NCBI GenBank assembly: GCA_963383645.1
Contig: OY726565.1
Span: 25,832,966-25,896,965 of the forward strand
DNA: 64,000 nt
From: Muscardinus avellanarius
Taxonomy: Eukaryota; Chordata; Mammalia; Rodentia; Gliridae
Direction of reading: 5' to 3'
The translations under genes and the position numbers were made by a program. Under the pieces are notes generated by a model that saw nothing but the letters and a program-made list of their open reading frames with translations, was not told the origin of the DNA and searched no databases. Shown one piece after another: positions 1 to 11,519 of the stretch (its first letter is position 1; the number at the start of each line of letters is the position of its first letter).

Positions 1-1207
1 ATTTAGCTTAATGTACATTAAATGCAACACCAAAATACTAGCAGATTATAGGAGGATATAGAACCTGGGGAGACATATTGGAAGCAAATATAAAATCATA
101 AAATTTCTAGAGGAATTTAAATTTTACACAATTTCTCTTGTTATATTTGAGTGAAAACTGAGACCTAGAAAAGCTAAGAGATTCTCATTATGTAGTATAG
201 TGCAGAACTAAAACCCAAGTAATACAACAATTTGATCATTGCATGATGATCTCTCAAGTAGTCTGCACTTCAGGAATTACCATAATTTTTCTAATTTTAA
301 GAGATCATTTTATTAATAGATGGAATTTCCAGAAAGCCTTACCTAAATCTCTAGGTTAGTTAAGTGCTCCTCTTCTGGGTTCACAAACAACTTTGTGCCT
401 ATCCCAAATTTAACTCTATTTAATTGACATTTTAGCAGAACTAATTGGCATTCTATTTTCCTGTCTCTCCCTACCAAATAGTAAACTTCCCAAGAGTTCA
501 GACTGACTCAGTCTTCTTTGCATTCTCAGAAACTAGTACAGGACTTGGTACACATCTTTTTATTAACAACAGTAACAAAAAATGCTATCTGAATTGATCT
601 GACTTTTTCAAAGGCTATGCTCTACTACTTCTCTAGAGTCATAATCCCCTAAAGGAGGCAGTGAACTCCTTTTAGTTTTCATTCAGGACAAAGATCAGTT
701 TTCCACTGCATAGCTTTTGTTCAATCCTTTCCCCTATTCCTCCCCTCTACCACATCACACATCCCACTTTATTAACCCTTTGGAGTAATTTTCTCCTGCA
801 AATCTTTCCTAACTTAAGACCAACCCCTCCCAAACCTACATTGGATTAATGCGTCTCTGAGCTCCAAAAAGCTCCACAAGGCAATTATGCATCCACTCCA
901 ATCCACCCGAGTTGTTTTATTCATGTTGGTTTCCTCCAAGATAACTACAGTGCCCAGCACATAGTTGATGATTTTAAATGTGGTTTGAATAAATAGCACA
1001 GAAGAGGAAAATAATCTTGGGACAGGGTATATTTTAGGGATGCATGGATGTGGAAATGAAAATAATTGGTTTTGTGTATTTTCCTAAGAGATATTTCACA
1101 TTAATAGAAAAAAAAGTTTCCATTTTGAGCATACATTTCAGGTCACAAAATAAGCAAGAGAAGCCCTTATAGAAAGTAAAACGGTAAAGATTAATGAAAG
1201 AAGGTAT
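1..1207. other. 5' flank, no gene seen
   Basis: AT-rich flank upstream of the CpG island. I see no gene. Bases around 480-560 and 900-1005 (CAGTGCCCAGCACATAGTTG then GAATAAATAG) look like worn L2 3' ends. The rest is unassigned. Confidence 0.5.
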
Positions 1208-1399
1208 AGCTGGGCATGGTGGCCCATGCTGGGAATCCCAGTACTTGGGAGGTTGAGACAAGAGGATTGCAGGTTCAAAACCAGCCTTAACTACTTTGAG
1301 GCTCTCAGCAATTTAGTGAGACCCTGTTTCCAAATAAAATATAAAATAGGTCTGGGAGTGTAACCCGAAGGTAGAAGGCCCCTGGGTTCCATCCCCGTT

Positions 1400-1401
<2 letters not shown>
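1208..1401 (+). mobile_element. Dimeric B1-ID SINE, type A
   Basis: Both halves are present: AGCTGGGCATGGTGG at the start, CAGCAATTTAGTGAGACCC in the middle, GTCTGGGAGTGTAACCCG and CCCCTGGGTTCC in the right half. The A tail has become a CA microsatellite. Confidence 0.9.

Positions 1402-1402
<1 letters not shown>

Positions 1403-1444
<42 letters not shown>
1403..1444. repeat. (CA)n microsatellite at SINE tail
   Basis: About 21 uninterrupted CA units directly follow the right end of the SINE, so the tract probably grew from its tail. Confidence 0.95.
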
Positions 1445-1448
<4 letters not shown>

Positions 1449-1636
1449 TAAATTAGGAACCAGGAAAAAAGGCCATTTATGAAATCCTAATAGACTAGTT
1501 ATGGTAACGGGACACTTTAAATCATGTTAAAAATTCACCCCAAGGTGAAGAAAAATCAACGGTTTAATTACTCCCAAAACTTGCTACCAAATAGCCTATA
1601 ACAAAAGAGCCATTACAATGCTTTTCCCTTCTGAGT

Positions 1637-2100
1637 TGTTTTGTTGTAGTAAAATATACATAAAATATACCATTCTAACCTGGGGTGGAACCCAGAGGCT
1701 TTCTACCTCCAGGCTATACTCCCAGACCTATTTTATATTTTATTTTATTTTATATTTTATTGGAAACAGGGTCTAACTAAGTTGCTGAAAGCCTCACTAA
1801 AAAGCTGAGGCTGGCTTCGAACCTGTGCGCTCCTCCTGTCTCAGCCTCTAAGCAAGGGGATTACAAGCGTGCGCCACCACGCCTGGCTCTAACCGCTTTT
1901 AATTGCACAGTTGAGTAGTATAAAGTCTATTCACATCGTTGTGTGACCATCACCACTATCCGTCCTAATTTATTGACATGCAGCAAGCCACAGCCACAAT
2001 TTTTATGAACTCTGCTCTGGTTGCAAAATGCGCTTTATGTAGCATAAAAAGTTCTGCAAATACAGATACAGAAACATTACTGTGAAATAAATCAGTGGAC
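1637..2100. repeat. Ancient interspersed repeat split by a SINE
   Basis: Flanks of the 1681 SINE read TAGTAAAATATACATAAAAT and, after it, CACATCGTTGTGTGACCATC. This matches an old mammal-wide repeat I remember from primate genomes, but I cannot name the family. TCTAACC is duplicated on both sides of the SINE. Confidence 0.5.
1681..1888 (-). mobile_element. Dimeric B1-ID SINE, type A
   Basis: Reverse orientation: starts with GGGGTGGAACCCAGAGGC and ends GTGCGCCACCACGCCTGGCT. TCTAACC flanks it on both sides as a target-site duplication inside an older repeat. Confidence 0.9.
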
Positions 2101-2384
2101 TAAGAGCCAAAAACTTTAATCCATCGCCCCTTCCCATTATTTTGGACGCCGCCAGCCAGGCCCATCTCTGGCCAAAAACACAGCTGGGTCCCTACGAGCA
2201 GCCGTCCCGAGCCAGCACTGATTCCCCACAGCTGCCTTCTCTGCTGCATAAACTGAGTAGCGCAGGGAGCGGAAGGTCAACCTGGAACTGCAAGGAGGAG
2301 ATGAAGATGGAAACGGGGAGGAATTACGTGAACAACACGGCCGAAGTGTAAGCACTCCTCGTGCCCAGCTAGTCCCCTACCGGC

Positions 2385-3065
2385 CTCCGACCCGCTCCCT
2401 TAAACCCACCCAGCCCCTTCACGCCGCCTCGCGCGTTTTATTGACGCAGACTTCCCAATCTCGCGGGAACTCGGGGCGGCGCGGGGCCGGCGGAGCGTCC
2501 CAATCTCGGCGCCGCACTGGAGCGGCGGGCGGGGGGCGGGGCGCGGGCCTGCGGGGCGGGGCCGGCCGCGCGGAGGGGGAGGGGCGGCGAGCGCCGGGGG
2601 CGGGGCCGCGCGCGGACCTGTTGCTCGCAGGTATCCCCCGGGACCGCGGACTGCGCATGCTCGCTGGGGCGCCGGGCCAGGGGCCGGGCGGCGGTGACTA
2701 GCCGGCTCCGGGGAGGCGGCGGCGGCGGCGATGGCGAAGTGAGTGGGCCCGGGCGGGATGGTGCTGACCTGGGGAGGGCCGTCTTCTTCCAGCTGGGCCC
2801 CGAGCTCCTGCATCCGACCGGCGGGCGAGAGGCCGAGCCGGCTGGGAGGTAAGCCCCGCGCGCCCTCCGCGGCCGCCGCCCCCCGCCGCGCCTGGCCCGG
2901 GCCGCGAGCGGCCTCCGCCGGGTGCCCGCCGCCCGCCGCCCGCGGCCCGGCCGGCTGAAGGTCAGAGCGCCCCGCCCGCCGCCGCCGCCCGCCGCCCGCC
3001 GGCGCCCCTTTCCCACGCGCGGTGCGCCCGCGGCCCCTCGGAGGCGGCGCAGCCTCCTGCGCCCC
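2385..3065 (+). promoter_or_regulatory. CpG island promoter of FAM135A
   Basis: A dense GC and CpG-rich block in otherwise AT-rich DNA. GC boxes (GGGGCGGGGC type) lie near 2532, 2553 and 2596. An NRF1-like TGCGCATGC sits at 2652-2660. There is no TATA box. This is the usual form of a housekeeping promoter, and the downstream splice donors point to the + strand. The exact start of transcription cannot be read. The many long open frames here only reflect low stop-codon frequency in GC-rich DNA. Confidence 0.85.
2641..2738 (+). other. FAM135A exon 1 (leader), start uncertain
   Basis: Inferred first exon inside the CpG island. The right edge is the donor GCGAA|GTGAGT at 2739. An alternative, stronger-looking donor GGGAG|GTAAGC follows at 2849, which would extend the exon to 2848. 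The left edge is a guess. The exon carries ATGGCG (2731) in very good initiation context (G at -3 and +4). That ATG is not the FAM135A start; with the 2739 donor it opens an upstream ORF continuing into exon 2, and with the 2849 donor it stops at once (ATG GCG AAG TGA). Confidence 0.55.
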
Positions 3066-3206
3066 ATTTATTCCCGGTCACTCTACGTCCTTAGTCTGGT
3101 TCTTCCCATCTCGGCGCTCTGGACTGAGAGGTTTCTCACTGCTCTCTCCAAAAATTCCTCCTTGGCTTTTTACCCCCTCTCCTTTTTCTCCTTGTGGTTA
3201 TCTTCG

Positions 3207-3231
3207 TTCTTTTTTTTTTTTTTTTTTTTTT
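3207..3231. repeat. Poly(T) tract in intron 1
   Basis: About 22 T bases with no SINE body attached. It may be the remnant of an A tail on the - strand or a simple tract. Confidence 0.7.
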
Positions 3232-3694
3232 AAGAGCAACGCATTGGGAGTTCATTCCGTGCTCTTTTGGTACCCTAGTCGAGTGACTTCGGGCCAGTGG
3301 CCCTGTCCTTCCATCCTTTTTCCTCCTGGCTCCACTTTTCTTCTCTAATCTTCATCTCCCCAAAAGGCAACACTTCCCCCCCTCCCCATTTGTATAAATA
3401 GAGCCATTTCAATTGGTTTGCTTTGCTTTTTAATTACATCCCTGAAGAGTTCTAACATATTCTTCTGCTCTTTTCTGCTTTTTAACCTAAACTGGTATCC
3501 ACTCGATATTCTTAGTTCAGCTTCCAGTCTAAAAAATTCTTCATCAGCTGAAAATACCATCGAAAAAGTGACAGCACACAGTGTTACACTTACTGATTTC
3601 AGCTTTAATTTTTAAGAATTCTATGTACGTGTGATACCTGGAAAAGCAATTCAAGTACAGATTTCTTGAAAATAAAGAATTAAATTTGTGAAAG

Positions 3695-4228
3695 TTTGAG
3701 CATATTAGAGAAAAACATATGTCCCGCCTCTTTTCTGGGCTTGGCTAATCCCACTTAACATAATATTCTCCAGGTCTTTCCATCTTCTTGCTAATGACAT
3801 GATTTTCTTCTTTATTGCTGAGCAGAAGAATTCCATTGTGTGTGTTTCCCATAATTTTGCCATCTGTTCATCTGTTGGTGGAGACCTAGGTTGGTTCTAT
3901 TTTGACTATTGCAAATTGTGCTGCTATGAACATGGGTATGTGTTTTCTCTAATATGCTCAAGCTAGGAAGTATTAGGGATACCAGAGGGACTCCAGATAA
4001 TGGAGGAGAAACCTCAGCAAAGCCAGAAAGGAGGGGTAGGGGAGGAAGAAGGCTGAGGTTAATCAATGAAAAAGCTGTATTTGACTATGTGTATACATGT
4101 GAATATAACATTGTTAACCTGGACATTCAGTATTGGGAAGGGGGCACCAAGTACTGTGTGAATATATGCCATTGTCAACATGATGCACATTATGATGTGA
4201 CACTATAGTGCACCAATAAAATAAAATT
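3695..4228 (+). mobile_element. L1 3' end with 5' inversion
   Basis: 3695-3938 is L1 ORF2 end/3' UTR in - orientation; 3939-4228 is the 3' UTR in + orientation, ending CACCAATAAAATAAAATTT. The two parts share TTTTCTCTAATATGCTC as an inverted overlap (3698-3716 and 3941-3960). This is the layout left by twin priming. Related sequence occurs at 12750-13135 and 13700-15075. Confidence 0.8.
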
Positions 4229-4359
4229 TAAAATTTTTTTGTAAAAGATTGCTTACAAACATGCTTAAATTTTGGAAACTTTATTATCTACCAGTAAAAC
4301 AGCTGTTCAAGAACAAATATGGAATGAAATTTAACTCGATTTACTTTATAAACCTTATC

Positions 4360-4365
<6 letters not shown>

Positions 4366-4398
<33 letters not shown>

Positions 4399-4598
4399 GA
4401 TACCAGGGATGGAACCCAGGGGCATTCTATTTCCAAGTTACACCCTCAGCCCTATTTTTTATTCTTTATTTTGAAACAGAATCTCACTGAGTTGCAAAGA
4501 ACCTTACTAAGTAGCTGAGGCTGTTTGAAAACGGAGATCCTCCTGTCTCAGCTTCCTAAATGCTGGGATTACAAGAATGCACCACCATGCCCAACTAA
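4366..4598 (-). mobile_element. Dimeric B1-ID SINE, type C
   Basis: Starts with about 31 T (the A tail), then GATGGAACCCAGGGGCATTC, ATTCTTTATTTTGAAACAG, and ends ACCACCATGCCCAACTA. Confidence 0.9.
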
Positions 4599-4891
4599 TT
4601 TTATGTTTTAGATGTTGCCATTGTAATAAATGGCATCATTTTCTTGAATGTCACTGTTCTCTTTAATAGTGTATGCAATTTCTGCTAACGTTAGAATCGA
4701 GGTGCTACTGAAGGAGAAATACATAAGTATTAAATTCTTAAAGTGGGCAAAAGAACTTTCTGAACAGTTTTTGTTTCATTGTGATCAAGATGTGATTTAA
4801 ATAAAATTCTCTTCCTGTAAATAATGATGTGTATTATTTTGGTGGTATCTGCTGAAGCAATTGTTTTCATTGAAGTTTGAATTTATTCTAG

Positions 4892-4980
4892 GGTTGAAGA
4901 GCAACTGGATTATGTATTTCATTCTGGAATCTCAAAGCAGTCCACAAACAGTAAATTCTTCCTTACATTATCTATGTCAG
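4892..4980 (+). other. FAM135A exon 2 (leader), probable
   Basis: An 89-bp segment bounded by acceptor TTTATTCTAG and donor CAG|GTAGGA, in unique sequence between repeats. It has no stop in the frame entered from ATGGCGAA of exon 1. It ends one base into a codon. That frame closes in exon 3 after four more codons, so it looks like a leader exon carrying an upstream ORF. The acceptor tract is only moderate, so this rests on splice-site shape and position. Confidence 0.5.
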
Positions 4981-5224
4981 GTAGGAATTGTGTTTTTGTT
5001 TCTCTTTTAAGAAGGGAAATACCAAGGCAGTACAAATAGAAAAAACTACTATTTTTGAAGGAAGCATGCTATTCCTTCAAAGGCAGGTCTTTTTTATTTT
5101 TAGGTAAATATTCATTTTTTAAAAATCGTTACCTACAAATTCTTGGTATTAGAGTGAGTTGATTCTGTGCTTTTGGAAATAAAGGATTCATGGTGTCTAG
5201 TAGGCACAGGACTAGATGTCAAAA

Positions 5225-5400
5225 GATTTGAACTCTTATGATGGATGACTCATGACATTAATTTGTAGAAGCCACTTAACCTCTATACCTCAATGTCTCC
5301 ACCTGTAAAATGTGAATAATAAAAGTGGCCACCCAGTCATCTCCGTCACAAAGCCCTAAACATTTAAAAAATGCTAGGACTACCACAGATAAAATTACTA
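5225..5400 (+). repeat. MIR SINE remnant
   Basis: Core reads CCACTTAACCTCTATACCTC then CACCTGTAAAATGTGAATAA, the conserved MIR centre, heavily worn. Confidence 0.7.
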
Positions 5401-7074
5401 TGTAAATACTTAATTTTTACCTTTTTGATTTTAGATTATATAGTAAGAGTAAATCTTTTATGATCAACCTGAAACTTTGTGGTTTTTTTTTTTTTTTCAT
5501 TTCAGATTTCTGCAAAAAAACCTAGTAGAATGCTAGTATATCATGGACTACTTAGTTGATGTTTATATGTAGTAAGATAGACAATAGTATTTAATATGTA
5601 AAACAACACCTTTGCCAAGAGTTGCTAATGAGAGGAGCTGTAAGGTTATATATGTTTTTGGGTACCTTCTAACTTCTTGTTTTTGTATTTTCTTATTGTT
5701 TTTTGTAAATGTAGATCCTTGAGATTTAGGGAGGTTAGAGAAGGCAAGAATGTCCTTGGTTTTGATGTGTTTATTTAAGTAAGTGAGTGGTGATGGGACG
5801 TACAGATGTAAAGTGGATAGTTTTGTTTTTGTTTGTTAGAAAGAAGGTTTAGAAATGAAATAGGAATGAAAAGCAGAGTGATCGTACAGAAGAAAGCATT
5901 CTTAGTGGATCCAGTGGCTTTTCAGAAAAATTACAAAACACAGGTTTTAGGATGGTATAGGATTTTCAGAAGGATATACTGAAGCAACTTCATAGTAGGC
6001 TTCATCTTGGTTATCAGAGTTGTGCTAAATTTAAAATAAAAATTAGCCTGTATTTTCTTAACAGGAATGTAAAGGTATTGGGCATATTGTACCATTAAAA
6101 ATATTTCCTAGTTGAATAACTTTATATAGTTCATAGTGTGATGAAACAAACTTTATGAATCTTTATGAACTATCAATCAATAAACTATTCTGAGAAAATT
6201 ATAGCTTATTTTCTTTTTTGGGATAAGGTCTCTATCAGACCAATGTTTGCCAATATAGAAGTCTATTGGTAATAGTCTTCAACATTTCTATTAATTTTTA
6301 TGAAATGTCCTTTTGCTATAGTTCTTAATTTAATCTGAACTACATTTAGTATTCCTCTACTGATTTCCTTGAAAGTTGTCTAGAGGATGCACATACAACA
6401 TTCACAGTTGTTTTTAGAACAGTAGCAACTGACACCTGCTCTTTGATGTCTTCAAATTGCCAGTAAGTGATAGGCTTAGGTGGAATGTTGCTCTCTGTAA
6501 AAGTCTAAGCAACAAAATCGAGTTTATTGGCAATAAAAATTAAAACTTTGAAAACCTCTATTTACCATCACTTTTGTATTTTTGGAATGGAGACCTGCAG
6601 ATTTATAGACAACCCTCATTCTTATTCAGGTTTACTTTAAGACTTTAAGGTTGAAATGTAGGCAGTCATGAGCCTCTTTATGTAAAGTTAATAGTCATCT
6701 ATTTGACATATACTAATAACATAAAATGAAAATGCTTGTGATGGACCCCATTTTGGCAGAAGAGTTTTAAATAGTTAAGTTCTTAGGCAGGATGAGCCAG
6801 GGGAAATAGGAATGAAATCAGTAGAAAGAATTCTTTGAGTCGATCCCAATACTTAAAAAGATATTAATTGGGTTTTAATTGAGCCTAGCCCTTCTCTTTT
6901 TGTGGTTCTCTGGCCTATAAATGAAAATATTTTCAAGCCAAGCAGTTGAAACTTTTAATAGCCTGTTTACCCAAGTTGTATTATTTTCCATTTCTTGCAT
7001 GGAATCATATTTTAATATTTAGAAAAAATAAAATTACAATGTCAGCTAATTATTGAACGTCATTCGGGAAGTAC
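5401..7074. other. Intron 2 sequence, nothing assigned
   Basis: AT-rich unique intronic DNA. I see a short T tract near 5482 and no exon-like segment with good splice sites. Confidence 0.5.
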
Positions 7075-7215
7075 CATGCTTTATGCTTTGTATATATTAC
7101 CTTTTTAAGTTTTATTTTTTATTTTTTAAGCTAGGAATTATAAATATTATTCCCATTTGAGAAAACTGAGCCTTGAATGGTCTAGAGTCCAGGTCTGTCT
7201 GATATCAGACTTGCT
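7075..7215 (-). repeat. MIR SINE remnant
   Basis: Reads TATTATTCCCATTTGAGAAA ACTGAGCC with a following GGTCTAGAGTCCAGGTCTG, the reverse MIR core, with an inserted T-rich piece near 7110. Confidence 0.6.
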
Positions 7216-7354
7216 GGTAGACTAAAAACAAAACAAAAAAACTGAGAAAGCACTGAATGTTGACTAGTAGTAATGTATTTCCCTTTCAATAGACAACTGT
7301 TAAAACACAATTTTTTTTTAAGATATTGGAAGAGAAGATTCCCATATACTTTCG

Positions 7355-7785
7355 GAGCTGGGCATGGTGACACATGACTATACTTCAGTACTTGAGAAGC
7401 TGAGACAGGAGAATCGCAGATTTGAGCACAGCCTCAGCAACATAGCAAGACTCTCATCAACCTAGTGAGACCCTATTAAAAAAAAAAAAAAGAAAATTAA
7501 AAAGGGCTGAAGGTGTGGCTTAGAGGTATAATATTCCTAGGCTTGTAATCCCAGCATTTGGGAAGCTGAGACAGGAGGATCGCAGTTTGAGGACAGCTGC
7601 AGCTACTTAGCAAGGCCCTTTGTAACTCAATGGGACCCTGTTTCAAGATAAAGAATAAAAAATAGGGCTGGGGGTGTAGCTTGAAGGTAGAATGCCTTTG
7701 GGTTCCATCCCCATTACTCCCCCCTGCACACAAAAACAATACTATAATGCTCCTAGGTTCAGTCCCCAGTACCACAGAAAAAAAC
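7355..7785 (+). mobile_element. Dimeric SINE split by another SINE
   Basis: Outer copy covers 7355-7540 and resumes at 7743-7785. The break is in the right half. TATAATATTCCTAG (7527-7540) and TATAATGCTCCTAG (7743-7756) are the target-site duplication around the inner copy. Confidence 0.85.
7541..7742 (+). mobile_element. Inner dimeric SINE, type C, 5' truncated
   Basis: Begins at GCTTGTAATCCCAGCATTTG, so about 20 bases of the left half are missing. It carries GGCCCTTTGTAACTCA and the AAAGAATAAAAAATAGGGCTG linker. Confidence 0.85.
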
Positions 7786-8919
7786 AAAAAAGAATTATAC
7801 TTTTGCATGTATACAGTATGAGAAATTTGAGGATTTCACAATTAGGAAATACTGTTAATTATATTAAGTGTTTTTTCCCATTAGTGTTACATTCTGATTT
7901 AAGTGGTTCTTTTGGTAGCTGCATTTACCTCATGGTTTGATGGCCGTTGACTATTTCTTAAGAGCAATGCAGATATGGATGGATTTTAGAATTTTGCAGG
8001 TGCACATATATGCCTTGGAATTTGACATACTTGAGCGTTTGGTCCTTTTTCATTATTTTCTTACTATGTGAAGTTGGATAACAGAAACTTTCTCTTCCTC
8101 GGTTTTCTTGCTTGTAAAATAAAATAATAACTTTCAAATTTTGGGGAGAATTAAATAACATAATTAAAACTACTGGTATAAGAGTTGGTGGGCCAGCAAG
8201 TTTTAAGTGTCTATATTTGGTTTTTATTTTATATTACTATTTGGTCTATATTTGGTATCAGTAGAGAACATATAGCCTTTAAAACATTATTTATCCAGCT
8301 GTTCTCATTATCTTTCTTTTGGAAGTTGTACTTTCTACCTCTCTTCTCAAAAGAGAAGAAATTAGTACTCTCTTAAGTATTTTTGCAGTTCATGCATTAC
8401 AGCCTATGGCTGGTAAAATTAACATCCCAAGTTCATTTTGGTGAGAGGGGCAACAGAAATTTCTAGACAAAGTGATTTGTCTTAACTCATATATCCCCTT
8501 TACTGTAATGGTTCTGATAACCTCAGCTTCACCTTTTAAAGTAACAAGATGTTGCTGATGAAAGTGTGTTGTACATGTGAGTAAGTTAAAAAAAAAATTG
8601 AAAGCCACCTGAGTTAGTGGTAATCTTCAGTCAGGCATTTACAGTTGTAGGATATAATCTAGTGTCTGTGCATGGTTAGCCCCTTTAAGAGAGAGCTTAC
8701 AAAGATGGTTAAGGTGTCATGGTCTCAGCCAACTAAGAAAGGAATTATCTTTACATCAGGAAATAAAACTATAGCTCAGGTACTCAAACTGAACCAAGCA
8801 GTGCAGACAATGAACTCAGGTGACCAGAAATTACACCAGATGGTGGGGTTAGGGGTGCTCAGAAAGTCTGTGTGGGTTGGAGTTCTTCTGTGCCCTAGGT
8901 CAGCTGGGCTTAAGGATGG
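7786..8919. other. Intron 2 sequence, nothing assigned
   Basis: No splice-bounded open segment and no repeat I can name. The open frame at 8672-8947 runs into the next SINE and has no coding character. Confidence 0.5.
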
Positions 8920-9098
8920 AATCAGGCATGGTGTTGCATGCTTGTAACCCCAGTGTAGACAGGAGGTTCAAGGCCAGCCTCAGCAACTTAGTGAGACCCT
9001 GTTTTCAAAATAAAAGAATAAAATAGGGTTGGGAATGTAGTTTGGAGTCATAATACCCCTGGGTTCCATCCTCAGTGCCACATATATACACACAAAAA
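8920..9098 (+). mobile_element. Dimeric SINE, type C, internally deleted
   Basis: CAGGCATGGTGTTGCATGCT start, CTCAGCAACTTAGTGAGACCC, then AAAATAGGGTTGGGAATGTAG and CCCCTGGGTTCCATCC. Confidence 0.85.
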
Positions 9099-9545
9099 AA
9101 GGATGGAAACTGAGTATACCTTCCACTAAAAGACCTAGTAGCCTACTCTCCTTTGTCTGCTATATATGATTTTTTTTTTTTTTCTCACAAGGGAATAGAG
9201 TTCTGAAAACTTCTTAGGGTTTCTCCTTTTTTTTTTTTTTTTTTTTTTAAGGCCTTTGCTTATTCTTTTAGGGAAGGCCCAAAAAAATCAACACAGAATT
9301 TAGATAAGCTACTACTAAATGTCTTGAGTAATCTCCTTCTAGGTCTAGAAAATTTCTTTGTTCTTGTTATATGTTCTTGGCTACATTGATTCTGAATCCC
9401 ACATGTCGGTCTAAGTTCTCACCTATCCGTTATAGTAGGGGGCTTCACCTAGTTGAGTGTGACGCTGTTGTTCCTTCGTTTGTTATCAGTTCCCATGTGT
9501 CTGTTATTATGTGAGCCTCTTACTATATTTAATGTTTTTAAAGTT

Positions 9546-9546
<1 letters not shown>

Positions 9547-9577
<31 letters not shown>
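9547..9577. repeat. (TG)n microsatellite
   Basis: About 15 TG units; one of the few TG/CA tracts in the window not joined to a SINE. Confidence 0.95.
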
Positions 9578-10401
9578 TTTGGATATTTTTGGTACAAAAT
9601 GACCCCTAATGTTTTACATTAACAAATATTTGGCTGGAAAAAAAAAACAAGTTTTTTCTAAAGCTGGAAGAAAAAATGAGTATGTTACACCTAATAAGAA
9701 ATTATATATCAGTTGCAACAAGGAGCCTTTCAAAGGGATTTTAAGGTAAATTGTTGCACAGGAGGTTTTTTTCTTTTAGGTGGTATCTTTTGGGAATCAT
9801 TATTTGGATCATCAGTATTATAGGCTCTGAGCCCTTTTGTCTCATAGTTGCTAACTTGTGAGTAGAATTCAGAAACTGGAGCTGTTGCATGCATAGTTGA
9901 TGAAAGATAGACCAACCAGGTTAACAAAGGGGTCTGGAATCTCCGATTTGTTCATCTCTTTTACCCTCTGCCTTAGGAGAAAGAATATCCTAAGGCCATG
10001 GGTACATCCATAGTTAAAGAGCAAGCTGCTGTTTGATTTCTGTGAGAGGAACTGATTTTCCCCTGCAGTCTCCAGTTCATACCAAGGAACTTCTAAGCTG
10101 TGTCTCTTAGTTTCAGGTGTTACCACATCCTCTTCTAGGTTCTGAAGCACTCATGAATCTGAGTTCACAGTGATATTTTCAGATCAGTGTGGATGGCGCA
10201 GGAGCATTTTATCACATTTTTCCAGATACCCATTCCTGGGCTGTCCTTTGTGGATATTGGGTGTCTTTCACTAATCGGATAGGAGTGGGCATTCCTTTAG
10301 TCTTAGAAGCTATGTATGGTTTTATATACCCAGTCTGATTTCTGGGACATCTACAGTTAAAGGGATAGCTTGATTTATTTTTTAGATTATGCTATTTAAT
10401 A
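9578..10401. other. Intron 2 sequence, nothing assigned
   Basis: Unique-looking sequence. Some phrases suggest a very old repeat but I cannot place it. Confidence 0.4.
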
Positions 10402-10417
10402 AAAATACATGAGATGT

Positions 10418-10606
10418 AGCCAGGCATGGTGGCGCATGCTTGTAATCCCTGCACTTGGGAGATGGAGACAGGAGGATCACGCAGGTTCGTAGTCAGCCTT
10501 GCTTGCTTAAGAGACCCTGTTTCCAAATAAATAAAAATATTAAATAGGTCTGGGAGTGTAGCCCCGAGGTAGAAGAGCTTCCAGGAACCCCAGTACCACC
10601 CCAAAA
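10418..10606 (+). mobile_element. Dimeric SINE, type B
   Basis: CTTGCTTAAGAGACCCTG and GCTTCCAGGAACCCCAGTAC mark type B. Target-site duplication AAATACATGAGATGTA (left) and AAATACACGAGATGTA (right). Confidence 0.95.
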
Positions 10607-10746
10607 AGAAATACACGAGATGTATAATTTTAAAAATTTTAGTAGCTTCATTAAAATTAAAATAATAGCAGGTAATATTATTTTATATTTTAAACTATTA
10701 TATCCCAAATATAATTTGAAGATATCAGTATAAAAACATATGAGAG

Positions 10747-10933
10747 TGCTGGGCGTGGTGGCGCATGCTTGTAATCCCCGCGCTTGGAAGACGGAGACAG
10801 GAGGATCGTTCAGGTTCGAAGCCAGCGGCACTGGCTTAAGAGACTCTGTTTTCAAATAAAAAAAGATGTAAAAATGGGTCTGGGAGTGTAGCCAGGAGGT
10901 AGAAGGGCTTCCAGGAACCCCAGTACCACCAAA

Positions 10934-10980
<47 letters not shown>

Positions 10981-10985
10981 AACAC
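10747..10985 (+). mobile_element. Dimeric SINE, type B, with (AAAT)n tail
   Basis: GGGCGTGGTGGCGCATGCTT start, CACTGGCTTAAGAGAC and GGGCTTCCAGGAACCCC. The tail is about 13 AAAT units (10931-10983). Confidence 0.95.
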
Positions 10986-11091
10986 ATGTGAGATATTTAC
11001 ATTCTTTTTTTTGTACTCAGCCTTTCAAATCCATTATGTAGTTTATACTCAAATTTCCTAGTTGGTACACTACTGTTTTTCAGTATTCTAC

Positions 11092-11092
11092 T

Positions 11093-11139
<47 letters not shown>

Positions 11140-11354
11140 CTCTCTCTCTCTTTTTTTTGGTACTAGGGATTGAATCCAGGAGCAGTCTACCTTCAAACTA
11201 TGCCCCAGCCTATATTTTATTCTTTATTTTGAAACTGGGTCTCTCTAAGTTGTGAAGAACCTCACTAAGTAGCTGAGGCTGGCAGCGAACCTGCAATCTT
11301 CCTGTCTCAGCCTTTCAAGTATTAGAATTACAAGCGTGTGCCACCATGCCCAGC
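11092..11354 (-). mobile_element. Dimeric SINE with (TTTC)n tail
   Basis: The tail is expanded to TTTC and TC units (11094-11150). The body runs from GGTACTAGGGATTGAATCC to GTGCCACCATGCCCAGCT. GTATTCTACTT flanks both ends. Confidence 0.9.
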
Positions 11355-11396
11355 TTTGTATTCTACTTTTCAATGATTAAAATAAAATATAACTCA

Positions 11397-11493
11397 AAGG
11401 GCCTCACTAAGTAGCTGAAGCTGTCTGTGAACTGCGATTTCCCTGTCAGCCTCTCAAATGCTGGGATTACAAGCATGTGCCACCACACCCGGC
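11397..11493 (-). mobile_element. SINE left-half fragment
   Basis: GGCCTCACTAAGTAGCTGAA to GTGCCACCACACCCGGCT; only the B1-like half remains. Confidence 0.85.
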
Positions 11494-11519
11494 TCTGGAT
11501 TTAAATTTAAGTTAAAGTT

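Noticed and set aside
2731..2742. ATGGCGAAG as the FAM135A start
   Set aside because: Unspliced it reads ATG GCG AAG TGA. Spliced at 2739 it runs to a stop in exon 3. Neither joins the FAM135A frame.
2400..3233. Long overlapping open frames on both strands
   Set aside because: They lie in the CpG island, where stop codons are rare by composition. They are rich in Arg, Pro, Ala and Gly, and have no domain or splice support.
7541..7742. tRNA genes suggested by GGTTCGAA boxes
   Set aside because: The B-box-like motifs belong to SINE copies. No cloverleaf with paired arms can be drawn around them.
8672..8947. 91-codon open frame
   Set aside because: It ends inside a SINE, lacks splice context and shows no recognisable protein pattern.
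10493..10987. 164-codon frame on the - strand
   Set aside because: It is a translation through an AAAT tail and two SINEs; the frame is open only because the repeats lack stops there.
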